This document shows positions 25,736 to 39,045 of a stretch of 64,000 nucleotides of DNA, piece by piece. Origin of the DNA: Nomia melanderi. Its lineage: Eukaryota; Arthropoda; Insecta; Hymenoptera; Halictidae. Position 1 is the stretch's first letter; the number at the start of each line of letters is the position of its first letter. The position numbers were made by a program, and so were the translations under genes. The stretch is from positions 372,001 through 436,000 of the forward strand of contig NW_027475140.1 in assembly GCF_051020985.1 (NCBI RefSeq). The letters run 5' to 3'. The notes under the pieces are model-generated. The model saw only the letters and a program-made list of their open reading frames with translations. It was not told where the DNA came from and searched no databases.

Positions 25736-28700
25736 GTCCGGCCCCATGAGACTGTGGTTTTCTCGGCCCCTGGTGGTCCGAGGTCGTTCCCGCTGCACAG
25801 ATTCATGCGCCAGGGCCTCCTACAGACAATGCACTTTGATTTATTGCGCTATCTGTAATAGCACCCGAGATATCACCAGATCTATATTGGATTTTCCCCT
25901 GACCCTGAGTGTCCGGCCCCATGAGACTGTGGTTTTCTCGGCCCCTGGTGGTCCGAGGACGTTCCCGTTGCACAGATTCATGCGCAAGGGCCTCCTGCAG
26001 ATAATTCACTTTGGTTTATTGCGCTATCTGTAATAGCACCCGAGATATCACCAGATCTATATTGGATTTTCCCCTGACCCTGAGCGTCCGGCCCCATGAG
26101 ACTGTGGTTTTCTCGGCCCCTGGTGGTCCGAGGACGTTCCCGTTGCACAGATTCATGCGCCAGGGCCTCCTGCAGATAATTCACTTTGGTTTATTGCGCT
26201 ATCTCTAATAGCACCCGAGATATCACCAGATATATATTGGATTTTTCACTGACCCTGAGCGTCCGGCCCCATGAGACGGTCGTTTTCTCGGCCCCTGGTG
26301 GTCCGAGGTCGTTCCTGCTGCACAGGTTCATGCGCCAGGGTCTCCTACAGACAATGCACTTTGATTTATTGCGCTATCTGTAATAGCACCCGAGATATCA
26401 CCACATATATATTGGATTTTTCCCTGACCCTGAATGTCCGGCCCCATGAGACTGCGGTTTTCTCGGCCCCTGGTGGTCCGAGGTCGTTCCCGCTGCACAC
26501 ATTCATGCGCCAGGGCCTCCTACAGACAATGCACTTTGATTTATTGCTCTATCTGTAATAGCACCAGAGATATCACCAGATATATATTGGATTTTCCCCT
26601 GACCCTGAGTGTCCGGCCCCATGAGACTGTGGTTTTCTCGGCCCCTGGTGGTCCGAGGTCGTTCCCGCTGCACAGATTCATGCGCCAGGGCCTCCTACAG
26701 ACAATGCACTTTGATTTATTGCGCTATCTGTAATAGCACCCGAGATATCACCAGATATATATTGGATTTTTCCCTGACCCTGAGTGTCCGGCCCCATGAG
26801 ACGGCGGATGTCTCGGCCCCTGATGGTCCGAGATCCTTCCCGCTGCACAGATTCATGCGCCAGGGCCTCCTGCAGATAATTCCCTTTGGCTTATTGCGCT
26901 ATCTCTAATAGCGCCCGAGATATCACCAGATATATATTGGATTTTTCCCTTACCCTGAGTGTCCGGCCCCATGAGACGGTGGTTTTCTCGGCCCCTGGTG
27001 GTCCTAGGTCGTTCCCGCTGCACAGATGCATGCGCCAGGGCCTCGTGCAGATAATTCCCTTTGGCTTATTGCGCTATCTCTAATAGCGCCCGAGATATCA
27101 CCAGATATATATTGGATTTTTCCCTGACCCTGAGTGTCCGGCCCCATGAGACTGCGGTTTTCTCGGCCCCTGGTGGTCCGAGGTCGTTCCCGCTGCACAC
27201 ATTCATGCGCCAGGGCCTCCTACAGACAATGCACTTTGATTTATTGCTCTATCTGTAATAGCACCCGAGATATCACCAGATATATATTGGATTTTCCCCT
27301 GACCCTGAGTGTCCGGCCCCATGAGACTGTGGTTTTCTCGGCCCCTGGTGGTCCGAGGTCGTTCCCGCTGCACAGATTCATGCGCCAGGGCCTCCTACAG
27401 ACAATGCACTTTGATTTATTGCGCTATCTGTTATAGCACCCGAGATATCACCAGATATATATTGGATTTTACACTGACCCTGAGTGTCCGGCCCCATGAG
27501 ACTGTGGTTTTCTCGGCCCCTGGTGGTCCGAGGTCGTTCCCGCTGCACAGATTCATGCGCCAGGGCCTCCTACAGACAATGCACTTTGATTTATTGCGCT
27601 ATCTGTAATAGCACCCGAGATATCACCAGATCTATATTGGATTTTCCCCTGACCCTGAGTGTCCGGCCCCATGAGACTGTGGTTTTCTCGGCCCCTGGTG
27701 GTCCGAGGACGTTCCCGTTGCACAGATTCATGCGCAAGGGCCTCCTGCAGATAATTCACTTTGGATTATTGCGCTATCTGTAATAGCACCCGAGATATCA
27801 CCAGATCTATATTCGATTTTCCCCTGACCCTGAGTGTCCGGCCCCATGAGACTGTGGTTTTCTCGGCCCCTGGTGGTCCGGGGTCGTTCCCGTTGCACAG
27901 ATTCATGCGCCAGGGCCTCCTGCAGATAATTCACTTTGGTTTATTGCGCTATCTCTAATAGCACCCGAGATATCACCAGATATATATTGGATTTTTCACT
28001 GACCCTGAGCGTCCGGCCCCATGAGACGGTCGTTTTCTCGGCCCCTGGTGGTCCCAGGTCGTTCCCGCTGCACAGGTTCATGCGCCAGGGTCTCCTACAG
28101 ACAATGCACTTTGATTTATTGCGCTATCTGTAATAGCACCCGAGATATCACCACATATATATTGGATTTTTCCCTGACCCTGAATGTCCGGCCCCATGAG
28201 ACTGCGGTTTTCTCGGCCCCTGGTGGTCCGAGGTCGTTCCCGCTGCACACATTCATGCGCCAGGGCCTCCTACAGACAATGCACTTTGATTTATTGCTCT
28301 ATCTGTAATAGCACCAGAGATATCACCAGATATATATTGGATTTTCCCCTGACCCTGAGTGTCCGGCCCCATGAGACTGTGGTTTTCTCGGCCCCTGGTG
28401 GTCCGAGGTCGTTCCCGCTGCACAGATTCATGCGCCAGGGCCTCCTACAGACAATGCACTTTGATTTATTGCGCTATCTGTAATAGCACCCGAGATATCA
28501 CCAGATATATATTGGATTTTTCCCTGACCCTGAGTGTCCGGCCCCATGAGACGGTGGATGTCTCGGCCCCTGATGGTCCGAGATCCTTCCCGCTGCACAG
28601 ATTCATGCGCCAGGGCCTCCTGCAGATAATTCCCTTTGGCTTATTGCGCTATCTCTAATAGCGCCCGAGATATCACCAGATATATATTGGATTTTTCCCT
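25190..28700 (+). repeat. 10-monomer tandem duplication (1,750 bp x 2)
   Basis: About 25190-26940 and 26940-28700 match at offset 1,750. The left copy overlaps the end of the 5-mer array, so this event came after the 5-mer amplification. Marks: CACACATTC monomer, CTGTTATAGC, two AGATCT monomers, TGAGCGTCC with GTCTCCTAC, ATCACCACATATA with TGAATGTCC, CACCAGAGATATC, and GGATGTCTCGG with CCCTGATGGTCC and GATCCTTCC. Confidence 0.88.
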
Positions 28701-29046
28701 GACCCTGAGTGTCCGGCCCCATGAGACTGTGGTTTTCTCGGCCCCTCGTGGTCCGAGGTCGTTCCCGCTGCACAGATTCATGCGCCAGGGCCTCCTACAG
28801 ACAATGCACTTTGATTTATTGCGCTATCTGTAATAGCACCCGAGATATCACCAGATCTATATTGGATTTTCCACTGACCCTGAGTGTCCGGCCCCATGAG
28901 ACGGCGGTTTTCTCGGTCCCTGTTGTTCCGAGGTCGTTCCCGCTGCACAGATTCATGCGCCAGGGCCTCCTACAGACAATGCACTTTGATTTATTGCGCT
29001 ATCTCTAATAGCACCCGAGATATCACCAGATATATATTGGATTTTC

Positions 29047-30125
29047 CCCTGACCCTGAGTGTCCGGCCCCATGAGACTATGGTTTTCTCGGCCCCTGGTG
29101 GTCCGAGGTCGTTCCCGTTGCACAGATTCATGCGCCAGGGCCTCCTGCAGATAACTCACTTCGGTTTATTGCGCTATCTCTAATAGCACCCGAGATATCA
29201 CCAGATATATATTGGATTTTTCCCTGACCCTGAGTGTCCGGCCCCATGAGAAGGTGGTTTTCTCGGCCATTGGTGGTCCGCGGTCGTTCCCGCTGCACAG
29301 ATTCATGCGCCAGGGCCTCCTGCAGATAATTCACTTTCGTTTATTGCGCTATCTCTAATAGCACCCGAGACATCACCAGATATATATTGGATTTTTCCCT
29401 TACCCTGAGTGTCCGGCCCCATGAGACGGTGGTTTTCTCGGCCCCTGGTGGTCCTAGGTCGTTCCCGCTGCACAGATGCATGCGCCAGGGCCTCCTGCAG
29501 ATAATTCCCTTTGGCTTATTGCGCTATCTCTAATAGCGCCCGAGATATCACCAGATATATATTGGATTTTTCCCTGACCCTGAGTGTCCGGCCCCATGAG
29601 ACTATGGTTTTCTCGGCCCCTGGTGGTCCGAGGTCGTTCCCGTTGCACAGATTCATGCGCCAGGGCCTCCTGCAGATAACTCACTTCGGTTTATTGCGCT
29701 ATCTCTAATAGCACCCGAGATATCACCAGATATATATTGGATTTTTCCCTGACCCTGAGTGTCCGGCCCCATGAGAAGGTGGTTTTCTCGGCCATTGGTG
29801 GTCCGCGGTCGTTCCCGCTGCACAGATTCATGCGCCAGGGCCTCCTGCAGATAATTCACTTTCGTTTATTGCGCTATCTCTAATAGCACCCGAGACATCA
29901 CCAGATATATATTGGATTTTTCCCTTACCCTGAGTGTCCGGCCCCATGAGACGGTGGTTTTCTCGGCCCCTGGTGGTCCTAGGTCGTTCCCGCTGCACAG
30001 ATGCATGCGCCAGGGCCTCCTGCAGATAATTCCCTTTGGCTTATTGCGCTATCTCTAATAGCGCCCGAGATATCACCAGATATATATTGGATTTTTCCCT
30101 GACCCTGAGTGTCCGGCCCCATGAG
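29047..30125 (+). repeat. 3-monomer tandem duplication (525 bp)
   Basis: 29047-29600 matches 29572-30125. Unit content: GACTATGGTT with ATAACTCACTTCGG; GAGAAGGTGG with GGCCATTGG and CACTTTCGTTT; then CGAGACATCACC with CCTAGG and ATAATTCCCTTTGGC. The second copy ends where GACTATGG is replaced by GACTGCGG. Confidence 0.88.
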
Positions 30126-32679
30126 ACTGCGGTTTTCTCGGCCCCTGGTGGTCCGAGGTCGTTCCCGCTGCACACATTCATGCGCCAGGGCCTCCTACAG
30201 ACAATGCACTTTGATTTATTGCTCTATCTGTAATAGCACCCGAGATATCACCAGATATATATTGGATTTTCCCCTGACCCTGAGTGACCGGCCCCATGAG
30301 ACTGTGGTTTTCTCGGCAGCTGGTGGTCCGAGGTCGTTCCCGCTGCACAGATTCATGCGCCAGGGCCTCCTACAGACAATGCACTTTGATTAATTGCGCT
30401 ATCTGTAATAGCACCCGAGATATCAGCAGATATATATTGGATTTTTCACTGACCCTGAGTGTCCGGCGCCATGAGACGGTCGTTTTCTCGGCCCCTGGTG
30501 GTCCGCGGTCGTTCCCGCTGCACAGATTCATGCGCCAGGGCCTCCTGCAGATAATTCACTTTGGTTTATTGCGCTATCTCTAATAGCACCCGAGATATCA
30601 CCAGATATATATTGGATTTTACCCTGACCCTGAGTGTCCGGCCCCATGAGACTGAGCTTTTCTCGGCCCCTGGTGGTCCGAGGTCGTTCCCGCTGCACAG
30701 ATTCATGCGCCAGGGCCTCCTACAGACAATGCACTTTGATTTATTGCGCTATCTGTTATAGCACCCGAGATATCACCAGAAATATATTGGATTTTACCCT
30801 GACCCTGAGTGTCCGGCCCCATGAGACGGTCGTTGTCTCGGCCCCTGGAGGTCCGAGGACGTTCCCGCTGCACAGATTCATGCGCCAGGGCCTCCTACAG
30901 GTAATGCACTTTGATTTATTGCGCTATCTGTAATAGCAGCCGAGATATCACCAGATCTATATTGGATTTTCCCCTGACCCTGAGTGTCCGGCCCCATGAG
31001 ACTGTGGTTTTCTCGGCCCCTGGTGGTCCGAGGACGTTCCCGTTGCACAGATTCATGCGCAAGGGCCTCCTGCAGATAATTCACTTTGGTTTATTGCGCT
31101 ATCTGTAATAGCACCCGAGACATCACCAGATATATATTGGATTTTTCCCTTACCCTGAGTGTCCGGCCCCATGAGACGGTGGTTTTCTCGGCCCCTGGTG
31201 GTCCTAGGTCGTTCCCGCTGCACAGATGCATGCGCCAGGGCCTCCTGCAGATAATTCCCTTTGGCTTATTGCGCTATCTCTAATAGCGCCCGAGATATCA
31301 CCAGATATATATTGGATTTTTCCCTGACCCTGAGTGTCCGGCCCCATGAGACTGCGGTTTTCTCGGCCCCTGGTGGTCCGAGGTCGTTCCCGCTGCACAC
31401 ATTCATGCGCCAGGGCCTCCTACAGACAATGCACTTTGATTTATTGCGCTATCTCTAATAGCACCCGAGATATCACCAGATATATATTGGATTTTCCCCT
31501 GACCCTGAGTGTCCGGCCCCATGAGACTATGGTTTTCTCGGCCCCTGGTGGTCCGAGGTCGTTCCCGTTGCACAGATTCATGCGCCAGGGCCTCCTGCAG
31601 ATAACTCACTTCGGTTTATTGCGCTATCTCTAATAGCACCCGAGATATCACCAGATATATATTGGATTTTTCCCTGACCCTGAGTGTCCGGCCCCATGAG
31701 AAGGTGGTTTTCTCGGCCATTGGTGGTCCGCGGTCGTTCCCGCTGCACAGATTCATGCGCCAGGGCCTCCTGCAGATAATTCACTTTCGTTTATTGCGCT
31801 ATCTCTAATAGCACCCGAGACATCACCAGATATATATTGGATTTTTCCCTTACCCTGAGTGTCCGGCCCCATGAGACGGTGGTTTTCTCGGCCCCTGGTG
31901 GTCCTAGGTCGTTCCCGCTGCACAGATGCATGCGCCAGGGCCTCCTGCAGATAATTCCCTTTGGCTTATTGCGCTATCTCTAATAGCGCCCGAGATATCA
32001 CCAGATATATATTGGATTTTTCCCTGACCCTGAGTGTCCGGCCCCATGAGACTGCGGTTTTCTCGGCCCCTGGTGGTCCGAGGTCGTTCCCGCTGCACAC
32101 ATTCATGCGCCAGGGCCTCCTACAGACAATGCACTTTGATTTATTGCTCTATCTGTAATAGCACCCGAGATATCACCAGATATATATTGGATTTTCCCCT
32201 GACCCTGAGTGACCGGCCCCATGAGACTGTGGTTTTCTCGGCAGCTGGTGGTCCGAGGTCGTTCCCGCTGCACAGATTCATGCGCCAGGGCCTCCTACAG
32301 ACAATGCACTTTGATTAATTGCGCTATCTGTAATAGCACCCGAGATATCAGCAGATATATATTGGATTTTTCACTGACCCTGAGTGTCCGGCGCCATGAG
32401 ACGGTCGTTTTCTCGGCCCCTGGTGGTCCGCGGTCGTTCCCGCTGCACAGATTCATGCGCCAGGGCCTCCTGCAGATAATTCACTTTGGTTTATTGCGCT
32501 ATCTCTAATAGCACCCGAGATATCACCAGATATATATTGGATTTTACCCTGACCCTGAGTGTCCGGCCCCATGAGACTGAGCTTTTCTCGGCCCCTGGTG
32601 GTCCGAGGTCGTTCCCGCTGCACAGATTCATGCGCCAGGGCCTCCTACAGACAATGCACTTTGATTTATTGCGCTATCT
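29575..32679 (+). repeat. 11-monomer-spaced duplication (1,925 bp)
   Basis: About 29575-30754 matches 31500-32679. Very specific marks are shared: GAGTGACCGGCC, TCGGCAGCTGG, TTTGATTAATTGC, GGCGCCATGAG and GACTGAGCTTTTC. The segment between (30755-31500) differs and resembles the 5-mer units at 24-25 kb. The right copy lacks the CTGTTATAGC end at 32680, where the next block begins. Confidence 0.87.
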
Positions 32680-35525
32680 GTAATAGCACCCGAGATATCA
32701 CCAGATCTATATTGGATTTTCCCCTGACCCTGAGTGTCCGGCCCCATGAGACTGTGGTTTTCTCGGCCGCTGGTGGTCCGAGGACGTTCCCGTTGCACAG
32801 ATTCATGCGCAAGGGCCTCCTGCAGATAATTCACTTTGGTTTATTGCGCTATCTGTAATAGCACCCGAGATATCACCAGATCTATATTGGATTTTCCCCT
32901 GACCCTGAGTGTCCGGCCCCATGAGACTGTGGTTTTCTCGGCCCCTGGTGGTCCGGGGTCGTTCCCGTTGCACAGATTCATGCGCCAGGGCCTCCTGCAG
33001 ATAATTCACTTTGGTTTATTGCGCTATCTCTAATAGCACCCGAGATATCACCAGATATATATTGGATTTTTCACTGACCCTGAGCGTCCGGCCCCATGAG
33101 ACGGTCGTTTTCTCGGCCCCTGGTGGTCCGAGGTCGTTCCTGCTGCACAGGTTCATGCGCCAAGGTCTCCTACAGACAATGCACTTTGATTTATTGCGCT
33201 ATCTGTAATAGCACCCGAGATATCACCACATATATATTGGATTTTTCCCTGACCCTGAATGTCCGGCCCCATGAGACTGCGGTTTTCTCGGCCCCTGGTG
33301 GTCCGAGGTCGTTCCCGCTGCACACATTCATGCGCCAGGGCCTCCTACAGACAATGCACTTTGATTTATTGCTCTATCTGTAATAGCACCAGAGATATCA
33401 CCAGATATATATTGGATTTTCCCCTGACCCTGAGTGTCCGGCCCCATGAGACTGTGGTTTTCTCGGCCCCTGGTGGTCCGAGGTCGTTCCCGCTGCACAG
33501 ATTCATGCGCCAGGGCCTCCTACAGACAATGCACTTTGATTTATTGCGCTATCTGTAATAGCACCCGAGATATCACCAGATATATATTGGATTTTTCCCT
33601 GACCCTGAGTGTCCGGCCCCATGAGACGGCGGATGTCTCGGCCCCTGATGGTCCGAGATCCTTCCCGCTGCACAGATTCATGCGCCAGGGCCTCCTGCAG
33701 ATAATTCCCTTTGGCTTATTGCGCTATCTCTAATAGCGCCCGAGATATCACCAGATATATATTGGATTTTTCCCTTACCCTGAGTGTCCGGCCCCATGAG
33801 ACGGTGGTTTTCTCGGCCCCTGGTGGTCCTAGGTCGTTCCCGCTGCACAGATGCATGCGCCAGGGCCTCGTGCAGATAATTCCCTTTGGCTTATTGCGCT
33901 ATCTCTAATAGCGCCCGAGATATCACCAGATATATATTGGATTTTTCCCTGACCCTGAGTGTCCGGCCACATGAGACTGCGGTTTTCTCGGCCCCTGGTG
34001 GTCCGAGGTCGTTCCCGCTGCACACATTCATGCGCCAGGGCCTCCTACAGACAATGCACTTTGATTTATTGCTCTATCTGTAATAGCACCCGAGATATCA
34101 CCAGATATATATTGGATTTTCCCCTGACCCTGAGTGTCCGGCCCCATGAGACTGTGGTTTTCTCGGCCCCTGGTGGTCCGAGGTCGTTCCCGCTGCACAG
34201 ATTCATGCGCCAGGGCCTCCTACAGACAATGCACTTTGATTTATTGCGCTATCTGTTATAGCACCCGAGATATCACCAGATATATATTGGATTTTACACT
34301 GACCCTGAGTGTCCGGCCCCATGAGACTGTGGTTTTCTCGGCCCCTGGTGGTCCGAGGTCGTTCCCGCTGCACAGATTCATGCGCCAGGGCCTCCTACAG
34401 ACAATGCACTTTGATTTATTCCGCTATCTGTAATAGCACCCGAGATATCACCAGATCTATATTGGATTTTCCCCAGACCCTGAGTGTCCGGCCCCATGAG
34501 ACTGTGGTTTTCTCGGCCCCTGGTGGTCCGAGGACGTTCCCGTTGCACAGATTCATGCGCAAGGGCCTCCTGCAGATAATTCACTTTGGTTTATTGCGCT
34601 ATCTGTAATAGCACCCGAGATATCACCAGATCTATATTCGATTTTCCCCTGACCCTGAGTGTCCGGCCCCATGAGACTGTGGTTTTCTCGGCCCCTGGTG
34701 GTCCGGGGTCGTTCCCGTTGCACAGATTCATGCGCCAGGGCCTCCTGCAGATAATTCACTTTGGTTTATTGCGCTATCTCTAATAGCACCCGAGATATCA
34801 CCAGATATATATTGGATTTTTCACTGACCCTGAGCGTCCGGCCCCATGAGACGGTCGTTTTCTCGGCCCCTGGTGGTCCGAGGTCGTTCCCGCTGCACAG
34901 GTTCATGCGCCAGGGTCTCCTACAGACAATGCACTTTGATTTATTGCGCTATCTGTAATAGCACCCGAGATATCACCACATATATATTGGATTTTTCCCT
35001 GACCCTGAATGTCCGGCCCCATGAGACTGCGGTTTTCTCGGCCCCTGGTGGTCCGAGGTCGTTCCCGCTGCACACATTCATGCGCCAGGGCCTCCTACAG
35101 ACAATGCACTTTGATTTATTGCTCTATCTGTAATAGCACCAGAGATATCACCAGATATATATTGGATTTTCCCCTGACCCTGAGTGTCCGGCCCCATGAG
35201 ACTGTGGTTTTCTCGGCCCCTGGTGGTCCGAGGTCGTTCCCGCTGCACAGATTCATGCGCCAGGGCCTCCTACAGACAATGCACTTTGATTTATTGCGCT
35301 ATCTGTAATAGCACCCGAGATATCACCAGATATATATTGGATTTTTCCCTGACCCTGAGTGTCCGGCCCCATGAGACGGTGGATGTCTCGGCCCCTGATG
35401 GTCCGAGATCCTTCCCGCTGCACAGATTCATGCGCCAGGGCCTCCTGCAGATAATTCCCTTTGGCTTATTGCGCTATCTCTAATAGCGCCCGAGATATCA
35501 CCAGATATATATTGGATTTTTCCCT
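32585..35525 (+). repeat. Copy of 25.76-28.70 kb, 39 monomers away
   Basis: About 17 monomers match 25760-28700 at an offset of exactly 6,825 bp, including the junction inside the 10-mer duplication and rare variants such as TCGTTCCTGCTGCAC (33137 and 26312), ACACTGACCC (34295 and 27470) and AGATCTATATTCG (34630 and 27805). The intervening 11-mer block (29.6-32.6 kb) is not part of the copy. Private differences, such as GGCCACATGAG at 33966, mark later mutation. Confidence 0.87.
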
Positions 35526-38500
35526 GACCCTGAATGTCCGGCCCCATGAGACTGTGGTTTTCTCGGCCCCTGGTGGTCCGAGGTCGTTCCTGCTGCACAG
35601 GTTCATGCGCCAGGGTCTCCTACAGACAATGCACTTTGATTTATTGCGCTATCTGTAATAGCACCCGAGATATCACCACATATATATTGGATTTTTCCCT
35701 GACCCTGAATGTCCGGCCCCATGAGACTGCGGTTTTCTCGGCCCCTGGTGGTCCGAGGTCGTTCCCGCTGCACACATTCATGCGCCAGGGCCTCCTACAG
35801 ACAATGCACTTTGATTTATTGCTCTATCTGTAATAGCACCAGAGATATCACCAGATATATATTGGATTTTCCCCTGACCCTGAGTGTCCGGCCCCATGAG
35901 ACTGTGGTTTTCTCGGCCCCTGGTGGTCCGAGGTCGTTCCCGCTGCACAGATTCATGCGCCAGGGCCTCCTACAGACAATGCACTTTGATTTATTGCGCT
36001 ATCTGTAATAGCACCCGAGATATCACCAGATATATATTGGATTTTTCCCTGACCCTGAGTGTCCGGCCCCATGAGACGGTGGATGTCTCGGCCCCTGATG
36101 GTCCGAGATCCTTCCCGCTGCACAGATTCATGCGCCAGGGCCTCCTGCAGATAATTCCCTTTGGCTTATTGCGCTATCTCTAATAGCGCCCGAGATATCA
36201 CCAGATATATATTGGATTTTTCCCTTACCCTGAGTGTCCGGCCCCATGAGACGGTGGTTTTCTCGGCCCCTGGTGGTCCTAGGTCGTTCCCGCTGCACAG
36301 ATGCATGCGCCAGCGCCTCGTGCAGATAATTCCCTTTGGCTTATTGCGCTATCTCTAATAGCGCCCGAGATATCACCAGATATATATTGGATTTTTCCCT
36401 GACCCTGAGTGTCCGGCCCCATGAGACTGCGGTTTTCTCGGCCCCTGGTGGTCCGAGGTCGTTCCCGCTGCACACATTCATGCGCCAGGGCCTCCTACAG
36501 ACAATGCACTTTGATTTATTGCTCTATCTGTAATAGCACCCGAGATATCACCAGATATATATTGGATTTTCCCCTGACCCTGAGTGTCCGGCCCCATGAG
36601 ACTGTGGTTTTCTCGGCCCCTGGTGGTCCGAGGTCGTTCCCGCTGCACAGATTCATGCGCCAGGGCCTCCTACAGACAATGCACTTTGATTTATTGCGCT
36701 ATCTGTTATAGCACCCGAGATATCACCAGATATATATTGGATTTTAAACTGACCCTGAGCGTCCGGCCCCATGAGACTGTGGTTTTCTCGGCCCCTGGTG
36801 GTCCGAGGTCGTTCCCGCTGCACAGATTCATGCGCCAGGGCCTCCTACAGACAATGCACTTTGATTTATTGCGCTATCTGTTATAGCACCCGAGATATCA
36901 CCAGATATATATTGGATTTTACACTGACCCTGAGTGTCCGGCCCCATGAGACGGTCGTTTTCTCGGCCCCTGGTGGTCCGAGGTCGTTCCCGCTGCACAG
37001 GTTCATGCGCCAGGGTCTCCTACAGACAATGCACTTTGATTTATTGCGCTATCTGTAATAGCACCCGAGATATCACCACATATATATTGGATTTTTCCCT
37101 GACCCTGAATGTCCGGCCCCATGAGACTGCGGTTTTCTCGGCCCCAGGTGGTCCGAGGTCGTTCCCGCTGCACACATTCATGCGCCAGGGCCTCCTACAG
37201 ACAATGCACTTTGATTTATTGCTCTATCTGTAATAGCACCAGAGATATCACCAGATATATATTGGATTTTCCCCTGACCCTGAGTGTCCGGCCCCATGAG
37301 ACTGTGGTTTTCTCGGCCCCTGGTGGTCCGAGGTCGTTCCCGCTGCACAGATTCATGCGCCAGGGCCTCCTACAGACAATGCACTTTGATTTATTGCGCT
37401 ATCTGTAATAGCACCCGAGATATCACCAGATATATATTGGATTTTTCCCTGACCCTGAGTGTCCGGCCCCATGAGACGGTGGATGTCTCGGCCCCTGATG
37501 GTCCGAGATCCTTCCCGCTGCACAGATTCATGCGCCAGGGCCTCCTGCAGATAATTCCCTTTGGCTTATTGCGCTATCTCTAATAGCGCCCGAGATATCA
37601 CCAGATATATATTGGATTTTTCCCTGACCCTGAATGTCCGGCCCCATGAGACTGTGGTTTTCTCGGCCCCTGGTGGTCCGAGGTCGTTCCTGCTGCACAG
37701 GTTCATGCGCCAGGGTCTCCTACAGACAATGCACTTTGATTTATTGCGCTATCTGTAATAGCACCCGAGATATCACCACATATATATTGGATTTTTCCCT
37801 GACCCTGAATGTCCGGCCCCATGAGACTGCGGTTTTCTCGGCCCCTGGTGGTCCGAGGTCGTTCCCGCTGCACACATTCATGCGCCAGGGCCTCCTACAG
37901 ACAATGCACTTTGATTTATTGCTCTATCTGTAATAGCACCAGAGATATCACCAGATATATATTGGATTTTCCCCTGACCCTGAGTGTCCGGCCCCATGAG
38001 ACTGTGGTTTTCTCGGCCCCTGGTGGTCCGAGGTCGTTCCCGCTGCACAGATTCATGCGCCAGGGCCTCCTACAGACAATGCACTTTGATTTATTGCGCT
38101 ATCTGTAATAGCACCCGAGATATCACCAGATATATATTGGATTTTTCCCTGACCCTGAGTGTCCGGCCCCATGAGACGGTGGATGTCTCGGCCCCTGATG
38201 GTCCGAGATCCTTCCCGCTGCACAGATTCATGCGCCAGGGCCTCCTGCAGATAATTCCCTTTGGCTTATTGCGCTATCTCTAATAGCGCCCGAGATATCA
38301 CCAGATATATATTGGATTTTTCCCTTACCCTGAGTGTCCGGCCCCATGAGACGGTGGTTTTCTCGGCCCCTGGTGGTCCTAGGTCGTTCCCGCTGCACAG
38401 ATGCATGCGCCAGGGCCTCGTGCAGATAATTCCCTTTGGCTTATTGCGCTATCTCTAATAGCGCCCGAGATATCACCAGATATATATTGGATTTTTCCCT

Positions 38501-39045
38501 GACCCTGAGTGTCCGGCCCCATGAGACTGCGGTTTTCTCGGCCCCTGGTGGTCCGAGGTCGTTCCCGCTGCACACATTCATGCGCCAGGGCCTCCTACAG
38601 ACAATGCACTTTGATTTATTGCTCTATCTGTAATAGCACCCGAGATATCACCAGATATATATTGGATTTTCCCCTGACCCTGAGTGTCCGGCCCCATGAG
38701 ACTGTGGTTTTCTCGGCCCCTGGTGGTCCGAGGTCGTTCCCGCTGCACAGATTCATGCGCCAGGGCCTCCTACAGACAATGCACTTTGATTTATTGCGCT
38801 ATCTGTTATAGCACCCGAGATATCACCAGATATATATTGGATTTTAAACTGACCCTGAGCGTCCGGCCCCATGAGACTGTGGTTTTCTCGGCCCCTGGTG
38901 GTCCGAGGTCGTTCCCGCTGCACAGATTCATGCGCCAGGGCCTCCTACAGACAATGCACTTTGATTTATTGCGCTATCTGTTATAGCACCCGAGATATCA
39001 CCAGATATATATTGGATTTTACACTGACCCTGAGTGTCCGGCCCC
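34825..39045 (+). repeat. 12-monomer tandem duplication (2,100 bp x 2)
   Basis: About 34825-36945 matches 36925-39045. It encloses the 4-mer pair plus a CCTAGG monomer with CCTCGTGCAG, a CACACATTC monomer and two consecutive CTGTTATAGC monomers (the first with TTTAAACTGACCC after it). The right copy differs by GGCCCCAGGTGG at 37145. The right copy is also the opening of HOR unit C1. Confidence 0.88.
34985..36225 (+). repeat. 4-monomer duplication inside the 12-mer
   Basis: About 34880-35525 matches 35580-36225 at offset 700. The unit is ATCACCACATATA with TGAATGTCC and GACTGCGG; CACCAGAGATATC; a standard monomer; and GGATGTCTCGG with CCCTGATGG. The end is marked by TGAATGTCC against CCCTTACCCTGAGTG. 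Confidence 0.85.

Noticed and set aside
29674..29708. Possible CENP-B box in monomers reading ACTTCGGTTTATTGCGC
   Set aside because: The first half (TTCG, then A after four bases) fits, but the essential CGGG end is GCGC. Other monomers lack even TTCG. Not a CENP-B box.
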